64,000 nucleotides of DNA, taken from the NCBI GenBank assembly GCA_936450465.1, contig OW388296.1, forward strand, positions 15,249,867 to 15,313,866. The letters run 5' to 3'. Below are positions 24,394-35,327 of this stretch, one piece after another; within the stretch, counting starts at the first letter, position 1; the number at the start of each line of letters is the position of its first letter. The stretch is from Gibbula magus (Eukaryota > Mollusca > Gastropoda > Trochida > Trochidae). The notes below the pieces were generated by a model. That model had not been told where the DNA came from, did no database searches, and saw only the letters and a program-made list of their open reading frames with translations. Position numbers and translations under genes: made by a program.

Positions 24394-24399
24394 TTTATT
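24394..24399 (-). terminator. candidate polyadenylation signal of TLR copy B
   Basis: AATAAA on the minus strand about 150 nt past the stop codon, in the same place as in copy A. Confidence 0.45.
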
Positions 24400-24547
24400 T
24401 TCAATTTAAAATTGAAAAGAAACAGAATAATATCAATGTATAGCCTATTGAATGTTATATAGTCATGAGTGAAATACTCTAACCTAAAATCACAGAAAAA
24501 CATTTTTTTACAGGATGCAACTGAAAATCACTCTGTAAGAGCAAGCA

Positions 24548-25535
24548 TCACAAAGACAGTCTTCGTCGTTTCTCGTTTGGCTTTCCTAATAACAATCTCA
24601 AACGATTAAAGAAGGCTTTTCTGGCATAATCCTCCTCTCCCCACATCAAGTAAGTTGTCGTCTGCAACATTACCCGCATCGCCTTGGTAACGAAGCGAGC
24701 ATCAATCTCTTCCAGCATTACCACCACCAGGAGGCGCTGGTCGTTCTCCAGCACGTGACGCTGAATCAGAGCTAGCTCGAACTGGCACCAGGCGCTTTTA
24801 GCAAATGTGTTTGACAGGACGATGATCAGATTGCGACTGTTCTCCACAGAGTCCACAATGTTGTCCACAATCAACTTCCCGACCTCAAAGTCCCTGTCAT
24901 GGATACACAGCTTCAATTTCCCAGCACCTTCCAGGACAGGCATCATGGTCTTCACAATCCAGGGCCTATCTTCATTGCTGTAAGCGACAAACGCGTCGTA
25001 TTGGTAAACACTGGTGTCCACTTCCGGTCTGTTTTTGTATCTCATCATGTAGACACAATACCTGACGTGCCAGCGGTATCTATACAAGACAGACCCAACC
25101 AGCATAGACACTATCAACAGAGTTGAACCCGTCAATGTGATGATCTTGGAGTTAAAGTCCAGTAGACAAATATTATCTGAAAGAGGGACGTCTGTGAGGT
25201 TCATATTCTTATACCCTGGAGGACTGAGACATTGATACTTGGAGGTAACAAATGTTTGTGGATATTTCTCCATCCACTCTACCAGCCATCTGAGATCGCA
25301 GCTGCAATGAAACGGATTTAGCGAGAAATCTATGCTCTTCGCGAAGGATCTAAAACCTTTTTTGAAGGACCTTTCCGATAAGGTTGTGAGTTCGTTCTGC
25401 CTCATGTATATTGTCCTGAGATAGGGCAGACTGTCCAGAGTCCCGTCCGGCCAGGTGACGATCCTGTTGTTGTACAGAACCAGCTCCCGAAGGTTCCTCA
25501 GGTGCGTCGTAATGGCTGGGGGAATCCTGGTCAAC
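24548..25535 (-). CDS. TLR copy B, coding exon 2
   Basis: Last LRRs, LRRCT (cysteines as in copy A), TM and TIR. The acceptor context is ATGTCTGGCTGTTTACAG, in which purines replace pyrimidines of copy A. The TIR part differs from copy A only at silent positions. Confidence 0.93.
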
Positions 25536-27269
25536 CTGTAAACAGCCAGACATGTTGCATTCTTCAAAAAGTAAACGGCAAATATACGAAATGTAAGGGA
25601 ACGACTTTGCCTTGTCTGTCATCCAGACCCCTAGGCAAGTCTACAACAAGTCTCTTAGCTCAGTTGAAAATGAACACATCTCAGAGGCTCCTTTTTATTT
25701 ATTTTTTTAGTTTTTAACTTTCATGAAATAATTCATTTCAGAGGCTAAATGTTAGACTAGACTGTGCCCTATACACAGAGAGAGATAAATATTAAAACTA
25801 AAGTAAAGATACAATTTTGCCTTTTCTCAAAAATACAGGCAAGGAGGTACGAATTGAAGTCAGTCCGATACAAATATTGCTGACGTATGCAAAGGATACA
25901 TAATCCATTCACGATACAAGATGTTCATTTGCACACGAGATCCAGACTGCAATGATTTACTCAAATAATCAAAACATACAATAGATATACATGTATAATT
26001 TACTTATTTACACATGTTTTTAAAACAAGTACATAAATTACAGCATCAGCCTCAGAAAGAATGATCAAACTTGTGTATACATTATATACTTTTATTACAA
26101 ACTTTTGAAAAAGTATTATTTTGAAATTTTGTAAAGTGATATGTTGTGTACCTGCATCTGCCCATGATTAATATCTGGAGACTTCCGAGTGGACTGAACA
26201 AGTTGTCGAACTCTCTGTCCGGAGTCTTGTCCATGATGTTGTCGGCCATGTTGAGAAGATACATGGAGCTACAACCCTGAAAGAAGTCGAGGGTTCGTCC
26301 CGGTTTCTGGGTGAACAAGAAGTTTTTACGAAAGAATACTCTTTTGAGGTTGGAATTGTTGAATGCCAAGTGGTGTATCTTTTGCAGAGCAAATGATTCT
26401 GATAAAGTTATCACTTCCAACGAGGGAAGTCTTGCAAAGAAGTTTTCCTCCAGAGTATGGATGAGGTTCCCGTTCAGGTGGATTTTGTTTAAGTGTCTGA
26501 GGCAGGAGAAGCTTTGAGAGTCGATGTGCCTCAGGAAGTTCCATTGAATGTTAATTTCGGTTAACCTGGGGAAATGAATTATGGGTCCACAGAACCCTGG
26601 GAACTCATTGATTTCGTTGTTATCTATCTTAAGCAGTGTTGCATAGCAGACAAAATCTGCTGGAAATGTGATGTTCGAGAGTGTATTGTGTCCTAATTTC
26701 AGCTGCTGCAAGCCAGTGATATTCCCCAATGCCTTGTAGTTTATCGATATTAAGTCATTATATTGAAGGCTGATATTAAGAACCGGTGAAGATTTGAAAG
26801 GTTCGAACAACCTGTCCGGAAGTTGAGATATCCCCATCTGACTGCAATTCAACTTCCGGAACCTGGAACCATTCACAACTCCACTGAATGCCGTTTTAAG
26901 CTGATGTACGTCGATCGTGTTCCAGCTCAAATCCAAACCCGTCAAAAAGTGCAGTTCTTTAAACACATTTTGGGAAATGTTTACAATGCCGATGTTCACC
27001 ATACTGATGTAGGTCACTTTTAACCTCGTGTAGTTTTGAAAGAAGTTATCGCTGATGACTGATATATTGCTATTAGCCACGTGGAGATCAAGGGGTTGGT
27101 TTAGGTTGACACAGTCTGGAGGGGCAGGGAGGGAGTTTGGTTGGTTAAAGTCTATACACGTGACCAGTTGGTACGGTGTTGGGTCGCAGAAACATGTCGA
27201 TGGTCTGTGAGCGGTCGTAGCGTGGCTCAAACTCAGAATCGCGGTGATCAGAACGTGTGTCACGGTCAT
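24548..27269 (-). CDS. Toll-like receptor, copy B (two coding exons, 701 aa)
   Basis: Paralogue of the gene at 5409-8148 with the same structure: coding exons 27269-26152 and 25535-24548, phase-2 intron, and an acceptor 18 nt before the ATG at 27269. Domains in order are signal peptide, LRRNT-like cysteines, about 14 LRRs, LRRCT, transmembrane helix and TIR. It lacks two residues (Ser-Gly) before CFC and differs from copy A by about 14 substitutions in exon 1 and six in the exon 2 ectodomain part. From VPLSDNICLLDF to the C-terminus the two proteins are identical, including the unusual BB-loop valine (RDFEVGK). The reading frame is intact, so the gene is probably functional. The intron pyrimidine tract is weaker than in copy A. 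Confidence 0.93.
25536..26151 (-). other. TLR copy B intron
   Basis: 616-nt GT-AG intron. Read-through from exon 1 would stop at 26082, adding the same short tail as in copy A. Confidence 0.85.
26152..27269 (-). CDS. TLR copy B, coding exon 1
   Basis: Signal peptide MTVTHVLITAILSLSHATTA and most LRRs. Donor GCAG|GTAC. Substitutions relative to copy A are scattered over the LRRs (for example GHNTLSN for GHNKISN), as expected if the ligand-facing surface is less constrained. Confidence 0.92.
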
Positions 27270-27287
27270 CTTGGATGGTAAATATAT
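27270..27287 (-). other. 5' UTR stub and splice acceptor upstream of the TLR B start
   Basis: CTGTTTTCAG acceptor 18 nt before the ATG, identical in layout to copy A. The best matching donor candidates upstream are at 28699-28701 and near 33182. Confidence 0.55.
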
Positions 27288-27492
27288 CTGAAAACAGCCA
27301 ATAGAATATTTCAAGTATCAAAATATCCCGCAATGAAAATAAGCTTCACTTCACAAAATGCTATCTAACCTTAAACGAAGTTTAAAAAGTGAAACTATGA
27401 ATTATGAGACCTACACCCGAGCTGACATACAAGAATTCACATTCACGCTGATCACATGCAAAAATGAATATAATATGCCCAATACTCACGTT

Positions 27493-28220
27493 ATATTACC
27501 CATATGGAAGTATTTTTCCTGTAAGTCACATGGGAGTTACACCTTTTTCTGGCTTTTGATTGGCTGTTACAGAAAAATAAGAATTTCATTGGTTGCCGGA
27601 ACTACTTCATTCATCTTTCTTACTTTTCCCGACTAGTAACTTTAGAAACTGTCTTCTGCACTTTAACATGTTTTATTTGTTTCCCGCAGTTGAAATTAGC
27701 GTTTTCGTACATGTGCCGACGCATCAAATGTCGGAGGAAGCAGTTAAATTGTCCGAAATTTAAAGAAACTAGCGATTACTGCTTGACTGTATAACCACGG
27801 AAAGCTTCAAGAGCGACGGCGATCGTTCGAATGTAATGACGTCATAGGCGCGAGCGATTATGACGTCACAATGTCGATTGTAACGTCACAGGGCTTTTCG
27901 GTTTGAGCCGACTTGTTTTTGAGCTTCGCACACCTCTTGATATGGATGTTGCAATAACTTATATGTATAATCATGGATTGATAGTAATTGACAGGAATAC
28001 AAAACTTTCAACTAAAGCCACATCTTTCTTTTATTGTGAAAGACATTTTCGCAGGGGACATTTTAATCGTGCGGAGTAAACAAGGATAGGTACGTAAGAA
28101 GTGAATCCACGTCACACGCGTATGGATATGGAGATTCATCTCCTTCTCGGGTCCTTTTAGAGAAGCTATTGGCTTTTAATATTCGCGTTTTTTCTTTTTA
28201 ATTTGTCATATGGGTAATAT
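27493..28220. mobile_element. TIR element carrying CRE motifs, unit B only
   Basis: About 728 bp bounded by inverted ends TATTACCCATATG and CATATGGGTAATA, with TA next to each end. Unit A has no counterpart (CACGTTATCTCTTATG at about 9096 is uninterrupted). The interior has no long open frame. It contains two perfect CREs and one near-CRE. It lies between the likely 5' UTR exon and coding exon 1 of TLR B. The transposon class is not identified. Confidence 0.7.
27837..27888. promoter_or_regulatory. cluster of CRE-type motifs (TGACGTCA x2, TAACGTCA)
   Basis: TGACGTCA at 27837-27844 and 27861-27868, and TAACGTCA at 27881-27888, spaced 24 and 20 bp. TGACGTCA is the canonical CREB/ATF palindrome. 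The cluster is about 570-620 bp upstream of the TLR B start codon and is absent from copy A. Binding is inferred from the motif only. Confidence 0.5.
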
Positions 28221-28376
28221 AAACAATAACCAACTCGTGACGGGGAATGGCAGGTTATCTTTCCCTCGTTATATCAATTGTGTGTAATTCTCTCGCCAAG
28301 GCTCGAGAATTACTCAAATGATATAACTCGGGAAAGATAATCTGTCATTCCCCGTCACTCGTTAGTTATTGTCTAA
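28221..28376. mobile_element. hairpin MITE with about 58-bp arms, unit B only
   Basis: AACAATAACCAACTCGTGAC followed by GGGGAATGGCAG at the left is repeated inverted at the right (CTGTCATTCCCCGTCACTCG, GTTAGTTATTG). The arms are 28222-28279 and 28316-28374 around a loop of about 36 bp. It directly abuts the CRE-bearing element, and the pair forms one gap in the alignment with unit A. Confidence 0.8.
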
Positions 28377-28870
28377 ATCTCTTATGACATAATGTGAAAT
28401 GTCAGTGAACTTTGATATCACTCACGTTCTGCTTAGCAGGGGCGGATACATGTGAACTATGTTTAAATGACCAGTTAGTAAAGACAGTGGTGCAAAAGAT
28501 TTACACATACAATACTTTTCATAAATTATAGTTAGGCTGGGACCCTTTTCTTTCTATTGAGAAACAACGTATCCGTCCCTGCTTAAAATGGTTTAGCTTT
28601 TAATGCATTTATGCAGCAAAATATATCTAATAAATCTACACAAAAAAATCAAGTTATAGGCAGAGACATATAGCGGGAAAGAAAATGCTTTAAAACTTAC
28701 CCCTCGATAATGAAATTAGTAAAACTGTGCGATATCGTTCACGTATCGACATGTGATATGCAGGAAGGAAGTACGCTTATGACTGTCTCCTTACTGAACA
28801 GTGCTGTTCATGAATGAAGTCATCTTCACAACGCCACGGGCGTAACGAAAAAAAATTCAAACAAGAAAAA
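28377..28870. other. TLR B upstream region with candidate 5' exon
   Basis: Counterpart of 9103-9547. The donor GAGGG|GTAAGTTTT on the minus strand at 28699-28701 is conserved. About 55 bp near 28815-28870 are not in unit A. Confidence 0.4.
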
Positions 28871-29770
28871 GGTGAGCATGGCTCACATACCCCCGCCATC
28901 TGCTATCCGTCCATTGAGAATTATAGATGTGAAGGGTACTATGTTTTAAAAAAACAGCTTCAAGCATCATAATATTGTCCAAAATAATTTTGGGAACTGG
29001 CTTTGTTATTACAAATTTCAGATGTAATATTTTTCAGGTAACTTAATTTTTCCCATTAGAGCATCACACCGGTAATTTGTACCAAGTTCAATTACAGATT
29101 CAAGGGTTTCATAACTCCGTAAAAATAATATTTCGGAAATGGATTTTAAACTCGATGAAGAGTATCATCTGGACTACCTCCATGTTAAATTTCATTCACC
29201 TAGATGTAATAGTTTCCGAGAAAACTTGTCCCCATTGCAGCATCACAGTTCTTTTGGTACTAAGTTCAATTTCGAATTCAAGGGCCATAACTCCGTAAAA
29301 AATAATGTTTCGGAAATGGTTTTCGAACTCGATAAAGAGTATCATCTGGTCTACCTCCATATTAAATATCATTCACCTAGATGTAATAGTTTCCGAGAAA
29401 ACTTGTCCCCATTGGAGCATCACAGTTCTTTTGGTACTAAGATCAATTTCGGACTCAAGGGCCATAACTCCGTAAAAAAATAATATTACGGAAGTGGTTT
29501 TCGAACTCGATAAAGAGTATGGTCATGAGTACTCACTAAGTCTAAGTAAAACTAAGTCCAAAAAGTGACGTTTCCATGGAAACGACAAACAAATTTAAAT
29601 CTCAGAAAATTGAAAAATTTCTGTGCGAGATGAGAAGAACATGGTTAACAACTGTACAAAGTTTGGTTGATGTACCTTTGACGGTTTTTGAGAAAATTGA
29701 CCGGACGGGAGGACGGACGGACGGACGGAATGACCGCTATATACCTCCGCTTACTTCGTAGCGGGGGTAT
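28871..29770 (+). mobile_element. Helentron/pearl-like element, family B, three repeats
   Basis: Complete ends: hairpin GTGAGC-ATG-GCTCAC, then ATACCCCCG. Three 177-bp repeats follow (AGTTCAAT phrases at about 29086, 29263 and 29440), then a GGAC microsatellite and 3' hairpin TACCTCCGC...GCGGGGGTAT. The unit A copy has one repeat fewer and lacks the 5' hairpin. It is shared by both units, hence older than the duplication. Confidence 0.85.
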
Positions 29771-29955
29771 AAAAATGGATAGAATTTATTTCGATATTTT
29801 GACACCTTGCCGTGGGAAGATGTAAGTGGAAGACTGTCCCAATTTCCTGAATACAATATATATACAATTACGTCCCTTGCCATTGATGACGCTACATCAT
29901 TAGCAACACGTATAAGTTTCCCTTATTAACACTATGTTGTGAAACCAGTCGGAAA

Positions 29956-30992
29956 CTAGAAGAGCGTTTGCGGGACACCGCAAAAGCAGAGCAGCTCCGA
30001 AACTTTGGGTCTCGCCTTTCCCTGTTCCGCCTTCTCCTCAGCATAAATAAAATGGGATTTTTTTTTGACAAAAATTTGTTCATTATTCAAGTTATTCTAA
30101 CAAGTTGAATCATCACTGGGGTCACTTTTCACAACTTTGTTCTTAAAACCTATTTCTGATTTCAAAATTGGATCAAAAGATTAACATGGCCTTAACCAAT
30201 ATCTCATGACCTTGAACTTTGACCTTCAAGGTCACACCATCAATGATTACTTTTCATTGTGTATAAACAATCATGCAATGACTCAAATTGTTCATTGTTA
30301 ACATAAGGCATATTCACGATAGCACGCTTAAGTTGTGACCTTGCTGTGACCTTGAACTTTGACAGATATTAGCGAAAACGTTTTCAAATCTTGGTCTTTC
30401 TCCATAGTTGATATATACCAAATAAGAGCCTGGCAGCACAAAAATGTTTGAAGTGATCGTGTTTACAAGGATTATTGTAGTGATTTAAGAACTCATGACC
30501 TTGACCTTTGACCTTGAATGTGAACACGTCAAAATCATTCACCAGATTTATAAGAAAGAAGCTATGTATATGAGGTGTTAATACCTTTTTGATTCAAAGT
30601 GTTAATAGTTAAAATAAGGAATGTTCGCAACTGCATGCTTAAGTAATGACCTTGCTGTGACCTTGACCTTGGACAGATTTTAGCGAAAACCCATTTCAAA
30701 TCCCAGTCTTTCTCCACAGTTGATATATACCAAGTAAGGGCCTGATAACACAGAAGTTGTTGAAGTTATCGTGTTTACAAGGATTTTTTAGCGATTTCAG
30801 AACTCGTGACCTTGACCTTTGACCTTGAATATGAACATGTCAAAAAAATTCCCCAGGGGCATAAGTAAGAAGTTATGTATGAGTTCTCAAAACCTTCTAG
30901 GAAAAAGTTATAGCAAATACAAAACGCGCAGGCGGCGGCGTAGGCGGCGGCGACGGAAACTGCACAAAAACTGATAGCAGCTCCGAGCTGCT
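29956..30992 (+). mobile_element. Helentron/pearl-like element, family D (unit B only)
   Basis: About 1037 bp absent from unit A, where GGAAATGAACC at about 10430 is the empty site; insertion was between A residues (T-T on the other strand). The 5' hairpin TTTGCGG-GACA-CCGCAAA precedes AGCAGCTCCG. There are two repeats 311 bp apart ('tgaccttgctgtgacc' at 30336 and 30647), a GGC-rich microsatellite (30928-30950), and the terminal palindrome TAGCAGCTCCGAGCTGCTA. It is non-coding. Confidence 0.85.
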
Positions 30993-31590
30993 AATGAACC
31001 TTAAACTGAAAGTTAATCTTCAGTATGTCATTTTTTAAGAACATCTAAAAGATAAACCATGACCGTTTAAAAACTTTTACATATATATGTACACAATCGT
31101 ACTATCCCTCTTAGTGCGCATCTTGAACTATGTGGAAAAAATAAATATTCTGTTTTTCCGATATACAAAGTTGATTCTACTCGGCCAATACGGAAATACT
31201 TAATTAATGACAATTTTATTAATTAACTTCTTTTCATTCTATTAGCACAACTAGACATCTCATTTATATTGAAATAATAATTATAAACAAGATTGGTGAA
31301 CAAATAGCACGGGTCAAAGTTGTGAAGCGACAGCTTCGGGCTTTCACCAAATGTGCAACTGCGCATGCTCAGACTCATATTGGCCCAGTTTGTCTCGTAT
31401 TGGCCCAGTTTTTCCCGTATTGGCCCAGTTTCCCCGTATTGGCCCAGTTGTCGAATCATATGGTCTAGGCCGTAAATGGCGTATGTATACATGCCATAAA
31501 ATTGATAGTTAATTAATAAATCATCGTAATTTCTTCGAACATTTTATTTTTTCTATATGAGACCTGGGAGTTGGAAGATGTTTTAAACTA
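30993..31590. other. duplicated spacer, no gene seen
   Basis: Counterpart of 10432-12080 without the family C element. It includes the CGTATTGGCCCAGTTT tandem at 31374-31450. Confidence 0.6.
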
Positions 31591-31601
31591 TATATATATA
31601 T

Positions 31602-31689
31602 AAGAGTAAACATCTGATGGTTTTGACTGACTTATTTAATACAATGCCGTTTTGATCCAGACAAAACCAACTGATGTGTTTACTCTTTT
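31602..31689. repeat. imperfect hairpin, unit B only
   Basis: AGAGTAAACATCTGATGG at the left pairs with CTGATGTGTTTACTCT at the right around a 40-bp loop. Absent from unit A. Confidence 0.6.
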
Positions 31690-31794
31690 CTATATGTAAC
31701 CTTACTTCACGTGAGAAGCAACTCATCTCATTTATATTTATATATATCTAAAATAGGGTGTTTGTTCAAGTGTACAGTCATTATATATTCAACT

Positions 31795-31955
31795 GGTAGT
31801 TAAAAGAATAACTAAAGCCGATTTCCTCCTACATGTTTCAACTTTATCCTCAGGGAGATTTACATTACAGTAATTATGACTGTAATGTAAACCTCCCTGA
31901 GGATAAAGTTGAAACATGTAGGAGTAAATCGGCGTAAGTTATTCTTTTAACTACC
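31795..31955. repeat. near-perfect 161-bp palindrome, unit B only
   Basis: Two arms of about 75 bp (31795-31869 and 31881-31955) with a spacer of about 11 bp. Arm core: ACATGTTTCAACTTTATCCT and its complement. The arms differ at only a few positions. It can fold into a long cruciform or hairpin and replaces the TG tract seen in unit A. Confidence 0.9.
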
Positions 31956-32267
31956 ATTTAAATATATATTATATATGTGTGTATCCAGTTCACAGTAGGA
32001 GAGTGCTCAATACATAAAATGTAGAGCTTAAATACAAATGGAGACACGTTTATATACTCACATTGCAACAAAAGTTTCACGCACACACTGTGTGGCGATC
32101 ATCAGGCATATATATATATATATATAGCTTCACCTTCACCTTCGTGTGTGTCTCGATGTGAAAGTGGTTTCATTTAATGAATTTACTCAGATATAAGTAT
32201 TCAAACAATACTAATCTCTGATGAAGACGTTTCATCACTTTCTCAAAACAATTGAAAGAGGCTGTGG

Positions 32268-32718
32268 CAGGTTTTTTTTAAATTATCTCAAATTTGCCAT
32301 TTATAGTCATTGCAAAGTTTATACAATATAGGTTTACATAAGAGGGTACAACATCTCATTACACGACCCAATAAGCTGTAGGCTATCCATAGAAAACGTT
32401 TATCCGTTTTGGATGAACTCTTCAGTGTAAGAGGTATATTTGTTGGTCTCAAGCAAATTATTGTTCCATATTCTCTCTCAAATATTCTTCAAACTCTACT
32501 CTGAGTGTAGATATCGCTACATCAGTCAAATCACTTAAACGAATGTGAACACTTTAAAATGGCCGCTCGGGGGAAATGGACAGTGATTAACCGAGCTATG
32601 TTCATTCGTTTTTTAACTCTTTTTATTGATTGAGAAGTATTAGTCAGCCAATGGTAACACTTATTTACCGTTTCGCGAGAGCACTTCATTTCAGTGAGAA
32701 CGGCGTGCTACAGTGCCT
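32268..32718 (+). mobile_element. old TTAA-type MITE, unit B copy
   Basis: Counterpart of 12416-12881. Its right terminal TTAA has been used as the target of the young MITE that follows. Confidence 0.7.
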
Positions 32719-32722
32719 TTAA

Positions 32723-33076
32723 AGGGGCAGTAGCACGTCTTTTGCGAATTTTATTTCTTCAAATTACCCATTCAAAATGATAGTTTATGTCACATATATT
32801 TACTTTAGAGGGTAAAACATCTTATTACACAAACCAAGTATCCGTAGTGGTAATAACGATGTTGTGCATGAAGCAAAAATTGCATGGCGGCCATTTTATT
32901 GTGAACACATTTTATTATTTAGAATCACAAAAACCATTCCCATGGCTTTACCGAACCATGTACACTCATTTTTAATTTGATTTTCCAAAGAGAGAAGCTT
33001 GTTTTACTATTGGTGAAATTATTTTTCAAATACATTTCATCGACTTATTTGAGCTAAAAAACGTGCTACTGCCCCT
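32723..33076 (+). mobile_element. 354-bp MITE, TTAA target, second young copy
   Basis: Same length and ends as 20116-20469, with TTAA at 32719-32722 and 33077-33080. The unit A empty site is the TTAA at 12882-12885. It is inserted exactly at the edge of its old relative. Confidence 0.93.
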
Positions 33077-33080
33077 TTAA

Positions 33081-34340
33081 CATACAAGCAAAAAAAGCAA
33101 AAATATTCCCAGTGGCGAATGTATGAAATACACGATATCTACGTTGAATATATTTTTGGACATCAGTAAAGTTTTAAAACTTACGCGGTAGTGTGTTGTT
33201 CAATCCTCCCTGTATATCCCGTTGTTCTGGTAAGAATGATTCGTGTTGACTGGAGCCTCGGTTTTCTTCTTTGTAATACCTGACCTAATTACTGAGGTAA
33301 ATCTTAGGTGAATATTTATCTTACCTTCGCGTTATACAAACGCTTAAATCAGAATGCACTTTCAATGTCCCCACGAAGTTTATCAGCAATCACACGATCT
33401 CACACCTTAACGTTTCCATTTCCCTGTTGAAATTAATTCGTCCAACAATTTTTCTTGTCTTCTTTGTGATGTAAGAACCACGCCCACTGGTTGGTGTTTG
33501 ATGGGTATCACATTTACAACTGACACGGTTTATCAACATTCCTTTCAAATAAGATGAGTCTCACTCAGGTTTCGCAGCATCGAGTATTTCAATGGAATAC
33601 ATTTTGCTTGAACAGTGAGAACTTATGTATTTATTTACTGAACCATGGATGTAATTAAAGTTGGGGACGTGTTCTATCTATATTTTAAAAGCCAAGGAAA
33701 TAAAAGCAATTTATTTTTCAAAATTGTTGAGCTATAAAGATACGTCGGATGAAACATGAGAAGGGACATGTAAATAATGTCTGATTAGGGATATTGACCT
33801 CCTTGTAACATAGAAAGTAGATAAGATACGTCTGCTTGAAAGCCCCGTCAGATCATGATTGATTGTTTCATGATTGTTTTAATAATGATTGTATGAAATC
33901 TGATCTCTTATCCTTAAACTGGAACGACAAGATCTCGATAATGAGTTAGTCTCCATGTTAACAGAAGTCTATCGTAAACATATTGACCACATTACTTTAC
34001 AAAACCGAAAGTAGACATGGCCCCTCCGTTTGAGTCACAGAGGTGAGTCATGGTCTGAATTATTTCCGCGTGTGAAATCAGAACCCATATCCTATGTAAT
34101 CTTTATTTATAATACTTAGAAGCCACAGGCCTTTAGTACAAAAAACGTACAAAAGATTCACATGCAAACAAACATAGAAATCACCTTAACAGGGATCACA
34201 TCATCATCATAAGTTAACCTTTGAACATATTAAACAGTAACATTTCACTTCTGATATTAATATAATAACATCTTATACATATCACATCATAGCTGAAGTA
34301 ACATGCCTTGGTAGATGAAAGTTGTTAACTTTCGAATTAG
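33081..34340. other. duplicated spacer, no gene seen
   Basis: Counterpart of 12886-14160, including the conserved minus-strand donor-like ACCGC|GTAAGTTTT near 33182. Confidence 0.5.
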
Positions 34341-34580
34341 AAACGTATTGTCATTATATAAAAGCAAAATAAAGTTTAACCTATTTGGATATACATAATG
34401 ATATTTTGGAATATTATTTGTTCTCAGGTCTTAGAAAATAGAATTTGTAAATTGTGTCATCTTAATTAACGAATACCATTTCCTTTTAATGTGTCCTTTG
34501 TATACTGACCGGAGAACAAATAATATTCCAAAATATTACTATCCAATGTATGTGATTTTGTGTCGTTGTAATCACTGATC
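34340..34580 (+). pseudogene. LINE zinc-knuckle fragment, unit B copy, frameshifted
   Basis: Counterpart of 14165-14398. The segment GTGTGGAAGACG is shortened, breaking the frame between CKLC and EYHFLLMC. It is flanked by inverted arms at 34406-34425 and 34512-34531. Confidence 0.6.
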
Positions 34581-35327
34581 TGTAAACCATGTTAACACTT
34601 AGAGATTCACAAAGATTTAAGTAGTCAAGTTATATCCGGATGTGTCATTGTGTGGAATAAGGAGAGCGGACATTATGTGACGCATGCCATGATGTTTCAT
34701 GTCAGCCAGAAGGCTACAATTTAAATTTCTATATGTCAAATTGTCTTTCTTAAACTGCTAGATTGTGATTTTCTAATACCATACGATTCCTTTTACTTAC
34801 ACATTGTCTTTTTTCTTATCAGACAACCCTTGCTGTTAAAAAACATTCTTAACTTTTTCCCATACGTATAATTGTTCAAAGAAGGACCATCACCGATGAG
34901 ACAATTTAAGTTATTCACTTCAGTAAATCAGTTACCTGTTCCCTATACAAGACCCATTAGAATGAGTCTATATAAACTATGGTCCTGTCAGTGGCCGATA
35001 CAGCAATGATTTGTCTACAGGCAGTACAGGGTGCAGATGGAGAGAGCAATGTAGTCCAATGTAGAGAGCTGTTCTACATTTCAGTGCAGTACCACTAGTA
35101 ATTGTTTACTACTTCAAGGCAATGCTTGCAGGGTTACCAGAATGCAAAGCCACAATAGTGTAGCAGGCTTTCTCTCTCATTTAATAAATTAAAGTGAAAA
35201 TCTCTTAAAAGCTATGTTAAACCAACACACCTTACCAATTCTTGGTCATGTCATACCAAAAGACCTTGCTGTTCCCCTTTAGGACAGTTCCCTGTCTTCA
35301 CCTTTGTATATTTCAAATCTACAGTAA

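Noticed and set aside
24015..24462. Open frames rich in Ile-Tyr on both strands
   Set aside because: Translation of a TA microsatellite.
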